Part shown: piece after piece, positions 16,179 to 25,126 of the stretch | How the letters are laid out: every line of letters starts with the position of its first letter | Numbering within the stretch: the first letter of the stretch is position 1 | Source: JAWCQZ01 sp038869515 [NCBI: Halobacteria archaeon] | Lineage (GTDB): Archaea > Halobacteriota > Syntropharchaeia > JACQPP01 | Reading direction: 5' to 3' | Assembly: GCA_038869515.1 (NCBI GenBank) | Contig: JAWCQZ010000001.1 | Coordinates: 317,150 to 381,149, forward strand | DNA: 64,000 nt | Notes under the pieces: model-generated | The model's input: only the letters and a program-made list of their open reading frames with translations | Told to the model about the DNA's origin: nothing | Database searches by the model: none | Program-made: the position numbers and the translations under genes

Positions 16179-16597
16179 ACGGTCCCCTTCCCCGGGACGA
16201 CAGGGCGCAGATGCTGATCCTCATGGGTTTGGGCGTCACCCTCGGCCTCGTCGCCGCGGCGGTCTTCCTGAACGAGATCGCCCTGACCGGCTTCCTGACG
16301 ACCCAGTCGGAACTCACCTTCCCCAAGAGCGCCATACGGGACTTCCGCCTCCAGGCGGTTGCGGCGGTCAAGTCGGCGGCTCAGCGAAGCGCCCACGACC
16401 CGGCCACATTCACATCCGTCATGTCCAACGCGAGCACCGAACTGGGAAAACTGGCCGCCCTCCAGGGAGCCTACCTGGAGATTCGGACCAACCCGGTCGT
16501 CTTCGAGGGCCAGACCACCTTCTCGAGCGTGTCCCTCACCGTCATCTACGACGACGCCGGCGTCCTCTACGAGTCCACGGAGGCGGTGGCCGCATGA
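16175..16597 (+). CDS. Pilin-like protein B3 (paralogue of A3)
   Basis: This 140-residue protein starts with GTG overlapping the B2 stop. It reads PRDDRAQMLILMGLGVTLGLVAAAVFLNE (in part), the same plan as A3's SAQLIIVTGFIVAIALIAVTVMLND. The soluble domain is short (SELTFPKSAIRDFRLQAVAAVKSAAQ, then LEIRTNPVVFEG). It overlaps the B4 start by four bases. Compared with A3 it lacks about 330 residues of extracellular sequence. Confidence 0.7.
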   Translation: MNGPLPRDDRAQMLILMGLGVTLGLVAAAVFLNEIALTGFLTTQSELTFPKSAIRDFRLQAVAAVKSAAQRSAHDPATFTSVMSNASTELGKLAALQGAYLEIRTNPVVFEGQTTFSSVSLTVIYDDAGVLYESTEAVAA

Positions 16598-19344
16598 GCG
16601 GCTTTCGGGCGGACGACCGGGCCGTCTCCTCGGTGATGGGCTACATCATGGTCATGGGAATCCTGGGGACCTTCGCCACCGTGGCGATGCTGGGGAGCGG
16701 GGGCGCCCTCCATCCCGGGATCCCCGCCATGCAGAGCGAGTTCGAGGACGTGGCGAACTATGTGGCGGCCCAGGTGATGGACACCTATATCGTCTCCCCG
16801 CCGAGCAAGGGGACGCTGAACTCGACGCTTAAGATCCCCTTCACCATCGGCAACCAGCACTTCTCCGTGAACTTCGCGGATGCGGGGGACGACCGCGAAA
16901 TCCGCGTCACGAACCTCGGGGAGTCGGTGGACGCCCGGGTGACGCTGTCCGGAGTCGTGCGCAGCGTCCCGGTCTCCGGCTCCATCTCCAGTTCCACCGG
17001 CGGAGGGAAGGTCTCCTTTTCCATCTCCAAAACCACGCCTCCCGTGGCTGTGGCCCGGGTCTACCCCCAGAGTGTCAAGGTCGGGAAGAACGTCACCTTC
17101 GACGGGACCCTCTCCACGGGGGAGGCGCCCCTCACCTTCCGGTGGACCTTCGGGGACGGGACCAACTCCTCCCTCGCCAAGCCCGTGAGGAGCTACTCGG
17201 TCGCCGGCAACTACACCGTGAACCTGACGGTCACCGATTCCAGCGGAGCCCAGGCGAGCGACACGGCCACGGTCCAGGTGACGAACGTCGCTCCGAGCCC
17301 CTGCCTCGAGTATGACAAGGCGGTGACCCCGGCCAACATCACCCCCGGGGGGACCGCCACCATCACCCTCTCCCTCTTCGGGTGCGGCGAGTCCACCCAG
17401 GAGCGGAAGGCCGACGTGGCCCTGGTTCTCGACACCTCGGGGAGCATGGATCCGGCAGACGTGGGGGACGACGGGTACACCAACATCAACACGACCCTCG
17501 GGACCGTGGCCCCGGCGAAGTTCACCCACACCTTCGCGGTGGCTTCGGGAGTGAGCAATCTTGAGGTCACGGCCCGGCACGACGGCGCCGCCACCTGCGG
17601 CGCGGGATTGTCGTGCGACATCGAGTTGTGGGTCGAGGACCCCTCGGGGACCGCAACCCGGGCCCAGACCACCGGGACCACATCGGAGACATTCACCCTC
17701 GCCAACCCCGCCGCCGGGAACTACACGGCCCACGTGGTCGGCAACTTCCCCGTCGGCTCCCAGGCGGTCCGGGTTTTCGTCAATACCACCGCCTTGACCC
17801 TCGCCCAGACCATCTCCGACAGCGTGTCCGCCGGGGGGGTGGACACCCACTCCTACAACCTGGGCGGCTCCCCGGCCTCCTTCCGCATCGAGGTCGCCAA
17901 CGTGGGGGGGACCAGCGACCTCGACGGCTGCCAGAACCGGACCGGGGGCCTCACCTGGGGCTCCTCCTGCACTTCCTCGGGCAGCGGCTGGACCCACTTC
18001 CCCAACAGCCTCTCCCCCAACGGGGAGTATGTGGAGGTCTCCTCCCCGGCCACCGGGTGGTGGGGGGTGAGGGTCCGCGGGGACTTCTCCAGCGGCAGCC
18101 AGAACTACGACCTCAAGTTCTACACGGGCTCGACCTCCTCCACCTCCGTCACAGGGACCATCATCGCCAACACGACCGCCGTTTTGAACCGGAACTACAC
18201 CTCGGTCCAGGAGAACCTCACGAGCCTCTCCTACTTCCGGGTCGAGGCCCTCGCCGTCAACGGGAGCAAGGCCCTGGTCCTCTGGACCTACGATGCCGGC
18301 GCGGGGACCTGGAGCAGCGACTCCACCAGCCCCTACCGGTTCACGAAGACCTCGGCCAGCGGGGACTACCGGGCCTACGTGGTGGCCGACTTCGCCACGG
18401 GGACCCAGAACGCCACCCTCGCCGGCCAGGAGGCGAAGATTGACGCCGCGAAGATTGCGAGCCACATCTTCATCGGCCTCCTCAACAACTCCACCGACAA
18501 GTCCGGCCTCGTCCAGTTCCCCGACTCCCAGAACGTGAACGCCAGCACCATCAGCGACTCCTGCGACGCCGTGAACCGGACCCTCCTCAGCAGCGACCAC
18601 TCCACGACCCGGGCGACCATCCTGGCTCTCTCCGCCGAGTTTGCCACTCCGTCCGGCTACGCACTCCGCGTCGGTCAGCGGCAACTGACCGCCCTCAGCA
18701 AGTTTTACCAAGGGAACGCGTCGGAGAAGAACAACACCAGCGCGGTCATCGTCTTCGTCTCCGACGGCGAGCCCACCCGGGGCTTGCCCACCGCCTGCAG
18801 CAGTTCCGGGTCCACCCCGGTGGCGCACGGCCTCCAGGAGGCCACCGCGGCCAAGAGCAACGGCACCGTCATTTTCACCATCGCCTTCGGGACCGACGCC
18901 AACGTAAGCTTCATGCGGGACGTCGCCTCGGAGCCCTCCTACGCCTTCGTGGCGGCGTCGGCGGAGAACCTGAAGAACATCTACGAGACCATCGCCCGGA
19001 CCCTGAAGGAGATCGCCGCTTACGACGTCACGGTCCAGGACACCCTGCCCGCGGGAGTCACGCCCGTCAATTCGACCCTTCCCTCCAATACTACGTTCAT
19101 CTCCAACGCCAACGGGACCACGACCCTCAAGTGGACCTACAGCAACGTCAAGATCAATGAACTCAAGTCCATCCAGTTCCAGGTCACCGTGACCAACTCC
19201 TCCCTCTCCACCATGAACGACTACGCCAACTCCTGGGTCTCCTGGGACGTCTGGCCCCAGGGCGGGGGCTACTCGACCTCCAACTTCCCCCAGACCAGCG
19301 TCACCATCACCACCCTCTCCGGCGGGGGGGTGACCGTGGGATGA
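16594..19344 (+). CDS. Pilin-like protein B4 with PKD and split vWA domains
   Basis: This 916-residue protein has a pilin-like start (DDRAVSSVMGYIMVMGILG, residues 7-25) and a beta domain to about 148. A PKD domain follows at about 149-229 (TFDGTLSTGEAPLTFRWTFGDGT). A von Willebrand A domain begins at about 274 with ALVLDTSGSM (MIDAS, D280) but is interrupted. Residues about 290-605 read as tandem beta-sandwich (PPC-like) units (IELWVEDPSGT; NYDLKFYTG; YVVADFATGTQ). The vWA then resumes with AKIDAAKIASHIFIGLL at 614 and IVFVSDGEP at 720. The C-terminal 100 residues look like a DUF11-type domain (VTVQDTLPAGVTP). A metal-dependent ligand-binding role is inferred. Confidence 0.75.
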   Translation: MSGFRADDRAVSSVMGYIMVMGILGTFATVAMLGSGGALHPGIPAMQSEFEDVANYVAAQVMDTYIVSPPSKGTLNSTLKIPFTIGNQHFSVNFADAGDDREIRVTNLGESVDARVTLSGVVRSVPVSGSISSSTGGGKVSFSISKTTPPVAVARVYPQSVKVGKNVTFDGTLSTGEAPLTFRWTFGDGTNSSLAKPVRSYSVAGNYTVNLTVTDSSGAQASDTATVQVTNVAPSPCLEYDKAVTPANITPGGTATITLSLFGCGESTQERKADVALVLDTSGSMDPADVGDDGYTNINTTLGTVAPAKFTHTFAVASGVSNLEVTARHDGAATCGAGLSCDIELWVEDPSGTATRAQTTGTTSETFTLANPAAGNYTAHVVGNFPVGSQAVRVFVNTTALTLAQTISDSVSAGGVDTHSYNLGGSPASFRIEVANVGGTSDLDGCQNRTGGLTWGSSCTSSGSGWTHFPNSLSPNGEYVEVSSPATGWWGVRVRGDFSSGSQNYDLKFYTGSTSSTSVTGTIIANTTAVLNRNYTSVQENLTSLSYFRVEALAVNGSKALVLWTYDAGAGTWSSDSTSPYRFTKTSASGDYRAYVVADFATGTQNATLAGQEAKIDAAKIASHIFIGLLNNSTDKSGLVQFPDSQNVNASTISDSCDAVNRTLLSSDHSTTRATILALSAEFATPSGYALRVGQRQLTALSKFYQGNASEKNNTSAVIVFVSDGEPTRGLPTACSSSGSTPVAHGLQEATAAKSNGTVIFTIAFGTDANVSFMRDVASEPSYAFVAASAENLKNIYETIARTLKEIAAYDVTVQDTLPAGVTPVNSTLPSNTTFISNANGTTTLKWTYSNVKINELKSIQFQVTVTNSSLSTMNDYANSWVSWDVWPQGGGYSTSNFPQTSVTITTLSGGGVTVG

Positions 19345-20144
19345 CGCGCGCTCGGGATTCCCTGGAGGCCGACGATGCGGGCGTGTCGGAAGTGGTGGGG
19401 CAACTGCTCATTTTCACCATGGTCATCATCTCCGTGAGCGTCGTCTACTCCGCCGGCCTCCCTATCCTCAGCGGCTCCCAGGATGCCATCCAGTTCGAGG
19501 CCACCCGCCAGGGGTTCCTCGTCCTCCAGTCCGACGTGAACAAGGCCCTCTACGACCAGTCGCCGGTGAAGACGACCCTCCTCCAGATGGGGGGCGGGTC
19601 CCTGAGCCTCGGCACCGGCGGAACCCTCGGCGTCCTCGCCATCAACGCCTCCGGGGGGGCGGTCTACTCCACCTCCCTGAACCTGACCCACGTCGAATAT
19701 CTCCAGGGGGACCGGCGCATCGCGTTCTCCAACGGGGGCGTCCTCGAGATGCATCCGGACGGCGGCGTCGTCCGGTCCCCTCCGAAACTGTTCGTCTACG
19801 AGGACGTGAAGAACGGCGAGGTGGTCCTGGCCGCCTCCCTGAGCCGCCTCCGGAACGCCACCAACACCACCACCGGGGTGAGCGGGAAGGGGGCCGTCCG
19901 GGTCCAGGCCGCCTACAACTCCACCAACGTCACCCTCTTCGAGAGCGGGAGCGGCCGGGTCCACCTGAACTTCAGCGCCCCGGTCTACTACCCCGCCTGG
20001 AGGAACTTCTTCAACGACATGCAGCGGAAGTTGAACAACACGGCCGCCGTGGTCATCGCGGGCGTGGACGAGGAGATCAACGTCACGGTCTACTACGACA
20101 AGTTGCAACTCACCGAGCACGTGGTGGACCTGCGGCTCTCCTGA
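19341..20144 (+). CDS. Pilin-like protein B5 (paralogue of A5)
   Basis: This 267-residue protein reads EADDAGVSEVVGQLLIFTMVII at residues 9-30, with Glu at +5 as in A5 (AVSEVVG). The middle matches A5/A6: LTHVEYLQGDRRIAFSNGGVLEMHPDGG (in part), the (I)AxxxGG...PDGG pattern. It ends the rightward operon B, with no A6-type beta-helix subunit following. It converges on a leftward DUF2892 gene with five bases between. Confidence 0.75.
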   Translation: MTRARDSLEADDAGVSEVVGQLLIFTMVIISVSVVYSAGLPILSGSQDAIQFEATRQGFLVLQSDVNKALYDQSPVKTTLLQMGGGSLSLGTGGTLGVLAINASGGAVYSTSLNLTHVEYLQGDRRIAFSNGGVLEMHPDGGVVRSPPKLFVYEDVKNGEVVLAASLSRLRNATNTTTGVSGKGAVRVQAAYNSTNVTLFESGSGRVHLNFSAPVYYPAWRNFFNDMQRKLNNTAAVVIAGVDEEINVTVYYDKLQLTEHVVDLRLS

Positions 20145-20149
20145 CCGCA

Positions 20150-20356
20150 TCAGAGCGGGAACTTGGGGAGGACCGCCTTCACCGCGCACCACCCCTTCAC
20201 ACCCTCGAAGAGGGAGAACGCCCCGCCTCCGACGAGGAGGCCGGCGGCGAGGAACCGGGCGTCCACGGCGGCGGCGACTCCGAGGCCGACCAGGAGGGCG
20301 CCGAGGCCGAGTCTCAATCCGCGGCGAGGCGTGTCGATGTTGCAGGCGAGGGGCAT
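20150..20356 (-). CDS. DUF2892-like small membrane protein
   Basis: This 68-residue protein starts PLACNIDTPRRGLRLGLGALLVGLG, with a second hydrophobic helix (ARFLAAGLLVGGGAFSLF) and a GWCAVKAVL ending. The N-(x)D/G-T-x-R-x-x-R start and the FxGxxGWCxVxxxL ending fit the DUF2892/YgaP membrane domain. The function is unknown. A GATTTAAG box at 20379-20387 lies about 27 bases from the ATG, so it has its own leaderless promoter. Confidence 0.7.
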   Translation of the reverse strand: MPLACNIDTPRRGLRLGLGALLVGLGVAAAVDARFLAAGLLVGGGAFSLFEGVKGWCAVKAVLPKFPL

Positions 20357-20390
20357 GGTGGAGTGTTCGGGCCGGGCTCCTTAAATCGCT

Positions 20391-22310
20391 TCATGGCCCC
20401 GCCAGCCCGCCGAAGGCCCCCCGCGCCACCGCCAGCGTCGCGAGATAGACCCCGGCGACGAGGGCCCAGCGGGGGCCGAGGGCGTGGGCGAAGATCTCGC
20501 GGGAGGAGCCCTCCTCGACCGCCCCCTCGAAGCGGACCAGGAGGGCGGCGAGGGCGAAGAGGTAGAGCCCCGCGGCGGGGGCGAGGAAGTCGAAGGTCAG
20601 CGGGCTCGCGGCCAGGGCGGGCGGCCCCTCCTCCAGGAGGCCGGCCGCGGTCGAGGCCCGGACCAGGATGGAGCCGACCGTGTCGGAGAGGGCCACGGTG
20701 ACCCCGCCGATGAGGGGGGCGAAGACGCCGCTGGTGGTCCGCATGGTGGAGGTCACCTCGGCGAGCGCCCGACGCATCCGCTCCTCCACGCCCCCCAGTT
20801 CGCGGAGGTGGTCGGCCAGCCGGGTGATGGCCGCGCCCGCAGCCTCGGGGCTCTTCCCGACGCAAACCGCGAAGAGGCGGAAGAGAGCCTTGACCCGGGC
20901 CGAGGGGACGCGGCCCAGGGCCCCCGCGGGGCCGAGGAGGGCGCCCTCGAGGCCGGTCCTGGAGGCGAGGAGCCGGCCGGAGGCGTCGCCGAGAGCTGCC
21001 GCCAGCTCCCCGCCCTCCAGGGTCCGGGAGGCGAACTGCAGCGCCTCCTCGGGGGGCCGCCCCTCCCCGATGCGGCGGCCGAGGAGCAGCAGCGCGTCGG
21101 GCAGTTCGCCCTCCATCCCGCGTATCCGCTCCCGGAGCCTCCGGCGGGGCAGGGCCCACCGGACCGAGAAGAGGAGAGCCCCCGCGGCCACGCCCGGGAG
21201 CAGGGCGGCCGACGGAGGGAGGCCCGCCGCGGGGAGGAGCAGGAGCGCCGTCGCCCCGCCCGCCGCCCCCGCGAACGCCCCCTCGGCGAGGGAGCGGCGG
21301 GCCCCGGGCGCGCTCCGCAGGTCGGGGTGGTCTTCCGGGAGCGGCGCGGGGGCGTGGGCGAAGGGGCGCATCCGGAGCGTCCGCTCCGAGTAGAGGAGGG
21401 TGGCGAGGGGGAAGAGGACCAGGTAGAGGAGCGCCACCTCGGCGGGGCCGGGGCGGAACCCCACGACCCCCGCCGCCGGGAGCATGGCCACCAGCGCGAG
21501 GGGGATCATCACGAAGACCGAGAAGAGAATCATCGCCGGCTGGCGGAGCCTCTCCGCCATCTCCTCCATGAGCCCCCGGGTCCCGTCGAGGACCACCTCC
21601 AGGGCGCGGTTCAGGGCCATCACCCGCTGCGCCTCGTCCCCCTCGGCGGTGGAGGCGCGGAGGAGGTGGAGGGCGCGGCGGAACGACTCCGATTTCCGGC
21701 CGAAGCGGTCCCCGAGGGCGGCGAGCCCCTCCTCGACCGTGGAGTGGACCCGGAGCCCCACGTCCCAGAGGGCCTTCCGCAGCTCCCGGGCCAGGCTCCG
21801 GTCGGAGGACTCGGCCGCGAACCGGACGGCCGTCTCGAGGCTCGGGACCAGCCGGAGGGCCATGACCATGTAGGCGGTGATTTCGGGGACGTCGCCGAGG
21901 GAGCGGAGGGCCTGGAGCCGGGCGAGACGCTTGGGGTGGTCCGAGAGAAGGATCATGGCGGCGGCGGGGAGGAGGGCCGCGCCGAGGGCGAACGCCCACG
22001 CCCCCGGGAGGGCGAGCAGGGCGGAGATGGCGGCCGCCGCCAGGAGGGGGATGGCGAGGAGGAGGGCCGCCCCGTAAGCGGCCAGGAGAACCTCCCCGGG
22101 TTCCAGGGGAAGGGCGGTGAGCCGGAGCGCCTCCTTCAACTCCCCCGACGCCCGGGCCTCCGCCCTCCGGGCGAACTCCCGGTAGTCTCCGTAGAGCGGG
22201 GCGAGGCGGCCCCTGCAGAATCGGGCGAAAGCGACGTAGAGGGAGACCCCCGGCCCCCCCTCGCCCGTCAGCCCCTCTTCGAGGCGAACCCCTTGAACCA
22301 GCTCCGCCAT
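20391..22310 (-). CDS. TadC/GspF-like platform protein with two T2SSF units
   Basis: This 639-residue membrane protein is the platform of an archaeal type IV pilus system. It holds two T2SSF (GspF) units: the first around residues 150-275 (VPEITAYMVMALRLVPSLETAVRFAAES, in part), the second around 420-570 (LPDALLLLGRRIGEGRPPEEALQFA). Each is followed by pairs of hydrophobic helices. The ATG at 22310 lies inside the tadA gene, a 43-base overlap that suggests coupled translation. In the cell it should sit in the membrane under the pilin-like subunits and be driven by the TadA ATPase. Confidence 0.85.
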   Translation of the reverse strand: MAELVQGVRLEEGLTGEGGPGVSLYVAFARFCRGRLAPLYGDYREFARRAEARASGELKEALRLTALPLEPGEVLLAAYGAALLLAIPLLAAAAISALLALPGAWAFALGAALLPAAAMILLSDHPKRLARLQALRSLGDVPEITAYMVMALRLVPSLETAVRFAAESSDRSLARELRKALWDVGLRVHSTVEEGLAALGDRFGRKSESFRRALHLLRASTAEGDEAQRVMALNRALEVVLDGTRGLMEEMAERLRQPAMILFSVFVMIPLALVAMLPAAGVVGFRPGPAEVALLYLVLFPLATLLYSERTLRMRPFAHAPAPLPEDHPDLRSAPGARRSLAEGAFAGAAGGATALLLLPAAGLPPSAALLPGVAAGALLFSVRWALPRRRLRERIRGMEGELPDALLLLGRRIGEGRPPEEALQFASRTLEGGELAAALGDASGRLLASRTGLEGALLGPAGALGRVPSARVKALFRLFAVCVGKSPEAAGAAITRLADHLRELGGVEERMRRALAEVTSTMRTTSGVFAPLIGGVTVALSDTVGSILVRASTAAGLLEEGPPALAASPLTFDFLAPAAGLYLFALAALLVRFEGAVEEGSSREIFAHALGPRWALVAGVYLATLAVARGAFGGLAGP

Positions 22311-24469
22311 TCCTCCAGCACCTTCCCGTGGTCCACCCGGCCGCCGCTGCGGCACCCGTCCACCGCCTGCCAGAACCGGGTGTTGGAGGCCGCCACCGCC
22401 GGGGCTTCCAGGAGACCGGGCCGCCCCGCGCCCACCATCGCCTCCAGGATGGCGGTCCGGGTCCGGAGTCGGGCCAGGACCTCCTTGCGGTCCACCCCCC
22501 ACTTGGCGGCCACCCGGCCCAGGAGGGGCGACCCCTCCAGCTCGGGGGCGGAGGCGGGCCCCCGGTCGTGGCGGTAGAGGTCGGCGAACAGGAGGTCGCC
22601 GGGCCGGCCCCGGACCACCTCGGCGACCTGGAGGAGTTTGCGCGACCGGGCCGAGCCGCCCCCGGCCCGGACCCGGGAGCAGACCGCGACCGCGTCGGTG
22701 ATGAGGAAGGAGTCGTGGGGGACCCCGAGGGTCCGGACGATGCGGTCGTAGACCGCCTGGGCCGAGGCCCCGTGGATGGTCCCCAGGACCGCGTTCCCCG
22801 CGCTCCCCACCTGCATCGCCTCGTAGAGGGTCTTCACCTCGGGCCCGCGCACCTCCCCCATCACGAGGGCGGAGTTCCCGAGGCGCAGGGCGGCCCGGAG
22901 GGCGGTCTCGGGGGCTGCCTCGGCCGACGAGCCCCCGACGGCTCCCTGGGTCCGGAGCCCCTGGAGCTTCCAGCCGAGCCCCTGGAGAGTCTCGATCGGG
23001 ATTTCGGGGGTGTCTTCGATGGTGAGGATGCGGGTCCGCTGGGGAATCTCAAGGAGGAGCGCCGTGAGGAGCGAGGTCTTGCCGGCCCCCACGTCCCCCG
23101 CCACCAGCAGGGAGCACTGGCCGTCCACGAGCAGGCCCAGCAGGGCCGCGGCCTCGGCGGAGAGCATCCCCCGCGCCACCAGCATCGGGAGGGTCCAGGG
23201 CTCCCTCCGGTGGCGCCGGAAGGCGTAGGCGACGCCGTGGCCGCTGATGGGGGAGCCCACCGCCGAGATGCGGGTGTGGAACTCCTCCAGGGCGAGGTCG
23301 AGGACCGGCGTCGCCTCGGAGAAGGGCCTCCCGCTGAGGGAGCGGAACCTGGAGGCGAGGGCCTCGGCGTCCTCCTCGGAGAGGGTGATGTTGGTGGTCG
23401 CCTCCCCCTCCTCCAGGACCACCTGGAGCGGGTTCTTGGCCACCGGGGCGTTCGCGTAGATGTCCTGCACGTGGGGGTCCGACAGGAGGTCCTCGAGGAC
23501 ACCCAGCCCCGCGGTGTTCTTCACCAGGAGCTCGGCCAGCTCCTCCGCCTCGCCCGGGGCCAACTCCGCCCCCCCGCGGCGGGCCGCCTCCGACACCGCC
23601 CTCTCGGCGACCGATTTCAGCGCCCGCCGGAACCGGCGCGGGTCGGCCATGTCGGCGCTCCCGGGCCGGTGGTCGAGGAGGGCGGCGCGCGCCTCCTCGA
23701 GGAGGGCGAGGCGCTCCTCCCCGAGTTCCGCCTCCCGGGGCTGCAGGAGGTAGAACTCTTCGAGGCTGTCGGGCAGGCGGTAGATGGAGACCGGGGTTCG
23801 GCCCGCCTCGTACGCGCGGAGGAAGAGCGCCCCGGAGGGGGGCTCCAGGCCGATGCGGGAGGTGAGGAGCCGGGGTCGCGCCCCAGAGGGGGAGGGCAGT
23901 CCCGGGGATTCGGGAAGCCGGCTCCTCCACCCCTTCCAGACCGAGTCGCACGGCTCGCAGCGGAGCTCCCCGCCCTCCTCCCGCAGCCGCCGCACCCCCG
24001 CGAGAGCCCCCTCGACATCCGACACGAGGAGACGCGACAAAGCGGCGACCGCCCCGGCCCGCTCCTCCCCCCGCGCCCGGCAGACCGGGTCGCCGCGGGG
24101 GCAGGGAGGGGGTCGGAAGGTCTTCAGAAGAGAGCGGACCGCGGAGAGGGCGCGGAGCCCCTCCAACGCAGGCCCCGCAAACTCCCGGACGTGGCGGTGG
24201 CGCAGTTCAAGCCGGTCCAGCGGCTCGGCGGCCAGGAGGTCCATGAGGTTCGACCGGCAGAGGGGGTCCCGGAGTGAGGAGACTCCGTGGGGGCAGCGGT
24301 GGCACTCCGCCCGCAACACCCGCTCGCCGCCGCCGGAGGAGAGGGAGGTCGGGCAGGCCACCCGCTCCGGCGGTCTCCGGAGGAGGAGTCCCTTCGCCCG
24401 CTTGGGTGCCTCCCCCGTCGTCCGCTCTTCGGGCGCTCCCTCTCCATCCAGGAATCGAATCTCCTCCAC
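22268..24469 (-). CDS. TadA/GspE-family secretion ATPase
   Basis: This 733-residue ATPase powers type IV pilus-like assembly. The core has a Walker A GDVGAGKTS at about residue 457, an acidic box in ILTIEDTPEIPIE, Walker B in ALVMGEVRG, and the His box GTIHGAS. The N-terminal 300 residues hold Cys pairs (C39, C56, C59, C71, then CPRGDPVC and CEPC) that may bind a metal or Fe-S cluster, as in haloarchaeal homologues. The GTG start at 24469 lies 28 bases from a CTATTTC box on the other strand. It is the only such ATPase here, next to two sets of pilin-like genes. Confidence 0.9.
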   Translation of the reverse strand: MEEIRFLDGEGAPEERTTGEAPKRAKGLLLRRPPERVACPTSLSSGGGERVLRAECHRCPHGVSSLRDPLCRSNLMDLLAAEPLDRLELRHRHVREFAGPALEGLRALSAVRSLLKTFRPPPCPRGDPVCRARGEERAGAVAALSRLLVSDVEGALAGVRRLREEGGELRCEPCDSVWKGWRSRLPESPGLPSPSGARPRLLTSRIGLEPPSGALFLRAYEAGRTPVSIYRLPDSLEEFYLLQPREAELGEERLALLEEARAALLDHRPGSADMADPRRFRRALKSVAERAVSEAARRGGAELAPGEAEELAELLVKNTAGLGVLEDLLSDPHVQDIYANAPVAKNPLQVVLEEGEATTNITLSEEDAEALASRFRSLSGRPFSEATPVLDLALEEFHTRISAVGSPISGHGVAYAFRRHRREPWTLPMLVARGMLSAEAAALLGLLVDGQCSLLVAGDVGAGKTSLLTALLLEIPQRTRILTIEDTPEIPIETLQGLGWKLQGLRTQGAVGGSSAEAAPETALRAALRLGNSALVMGEVRGPEVKTLYEAMQVGSAGNAVLGTIHGASAQAVYDRIVRTLGVPHDSFLITDAVAVCSRVRAGGGSARSRKLLQVAEVVRGRPGDLLFADLYRHDRGPASAPELEGSPLLGRVAAKWGVDRKEVLARLRTRTAILEAMVGAGRPGLLEAPAVAASNTRFWQAVDGCRSGGRVDHGKVLEEWRSWFKGFASKRG

Positions 24470-24493
24470 GGGCGTGAGGAAGTTCCGGACCCC

Positions 24494-24533
24494 CTATTTC
24501 ACGGTTTCGCACGGCTCCGGAGCAGACTTATCC
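24494..24533. promoter_or_regulatory. Divergent promoters of tadA and the 24555 gene
   Basis: GAAATAG (complement of 24494-24500) is 28 bases from the tadA GTG at 24469. ACTTATCC (24526-24533) is 25 bases from the GTG at 24555. Both transcripts should be leaderless. Confidence 0.5.
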
Positions 24534-24554
24534 TCCCGCCCGCGGCCTCTCACC

Positions 24555-24947
24555 GTGGACCCCCCCTCCTTGGGCCTCGTCTACCTCCACCTCTTCCGCA
24601 AGGGCGACCGCATCGGTGCCCGGCCCGGCTTCCTCTCCCCCCGGGACCCGGTGCAAAGCGCCCCCTCCGCCGAGCAGACCCTCACCCTCCTTCAGGGGCA
24701 TGTGATCGCCGCAGCTCGCTCCCCGAAGCCGCCGGGGCCGGTCTTCCCCAAACCGGGGGAGCGGTTCGTCCTCGTGGATTTCGAGGAGTGCCGCGACCAG
24801 CCCTCCGAGGTGGCGGAGACGCTCTCTTCGGGGAAGCACCTCTTCATGACCCTCGGCTGGTTCCCCTCCCCCGCCGAGGCGGCCCTGGCGGTCTCCCGGG
24901 CCCGGGAATTCCTCGAGTCCTTCGCGGGGCCCGCTGCGGAGCCCTAG
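24555..24947 (+). CDS. Conserved-looking protein of unknown function
   Basis: This 130-residue protein starts with GTG (VDPPSLGLVYLHLFRKGDRIG). The sequence has LFRKGDRIGARPGF, FPKPGERFVLVDFEECRDQPSEVAE, and a C-terminal helix (SPAEAALAVSRAREFLESFAG). The composition and third-position GC fit a real gene, and a TATA box sits at the right distance. I do not recognise a family or a motif. It is divergent from tadA, which may imply a link, but nothing else supports that. Confidence 0.6.
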   Translation: MDPPSLGLVYLHLFRKGDRIGARPGFLSPRDPVQSAPSAEQTLTLLQGHVIAAARSPKPPGPVFPKPGERFVLVDFEECRDQPSEVAETLSSGKHLFMTLGWFPSPAEAALAVSRAREFLESFAGPAAEP

Positions 24948-24967
24948 TGCCGCTTCCATGAACATAG

Positions 24968-25006
24968 GCCGCTTTCCGCGCGGGCTCCGCCCGCGCGGAA
25001 AGCGGC
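24968..25006. repeat. 18-bp perfect hairpin with 3-base loop
   Basis: The arms 24968-24985 and 24989-25006 are exact complements around the loop TCC. It begins 21 bases after a stop codon, so a transcription-stop or RNA-stability role is possible. Confidence 0.7.
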
Positions 25007-25009
25007 AGG

Positions 25010-25126
25010 TCCACCCCCGGGGCCTCCCCCCGCGCGACGGGGTCCCCTGGGGTCTATGCTCGCAGAACCCGCCCCGAGCGAAGCGAGGGGCGGGTTCTGC
25101 GCTATAATCTCCTTGCACAAGAACAT
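25010..25126 (+). repeat. Repeat element, copy 1 (inverted copy at 63870)
   Basis: The order is a CCCCGGGGCCTCC block, GCGCGACGGGGTCCCC, a 15-bp hairpin (arms 25061-25075 and 25087-25101, loop GAGCGAAGCGA), then CTATAATCTCCTTGCACAAG. The reverse complement of about 63870-63992 follows the same order with few changes. It is noncoding and lies just upstream of the DUF763 gene. Confidence 0.75.

Noticed and set aside
20484-22577. 697-codon rightward frame opposite tadC
   Set aside because: Glu/Gly/Arg-rich shadow of a GC-rich gene; the opposite frame has clear T2SSF motifs and membrane helices.
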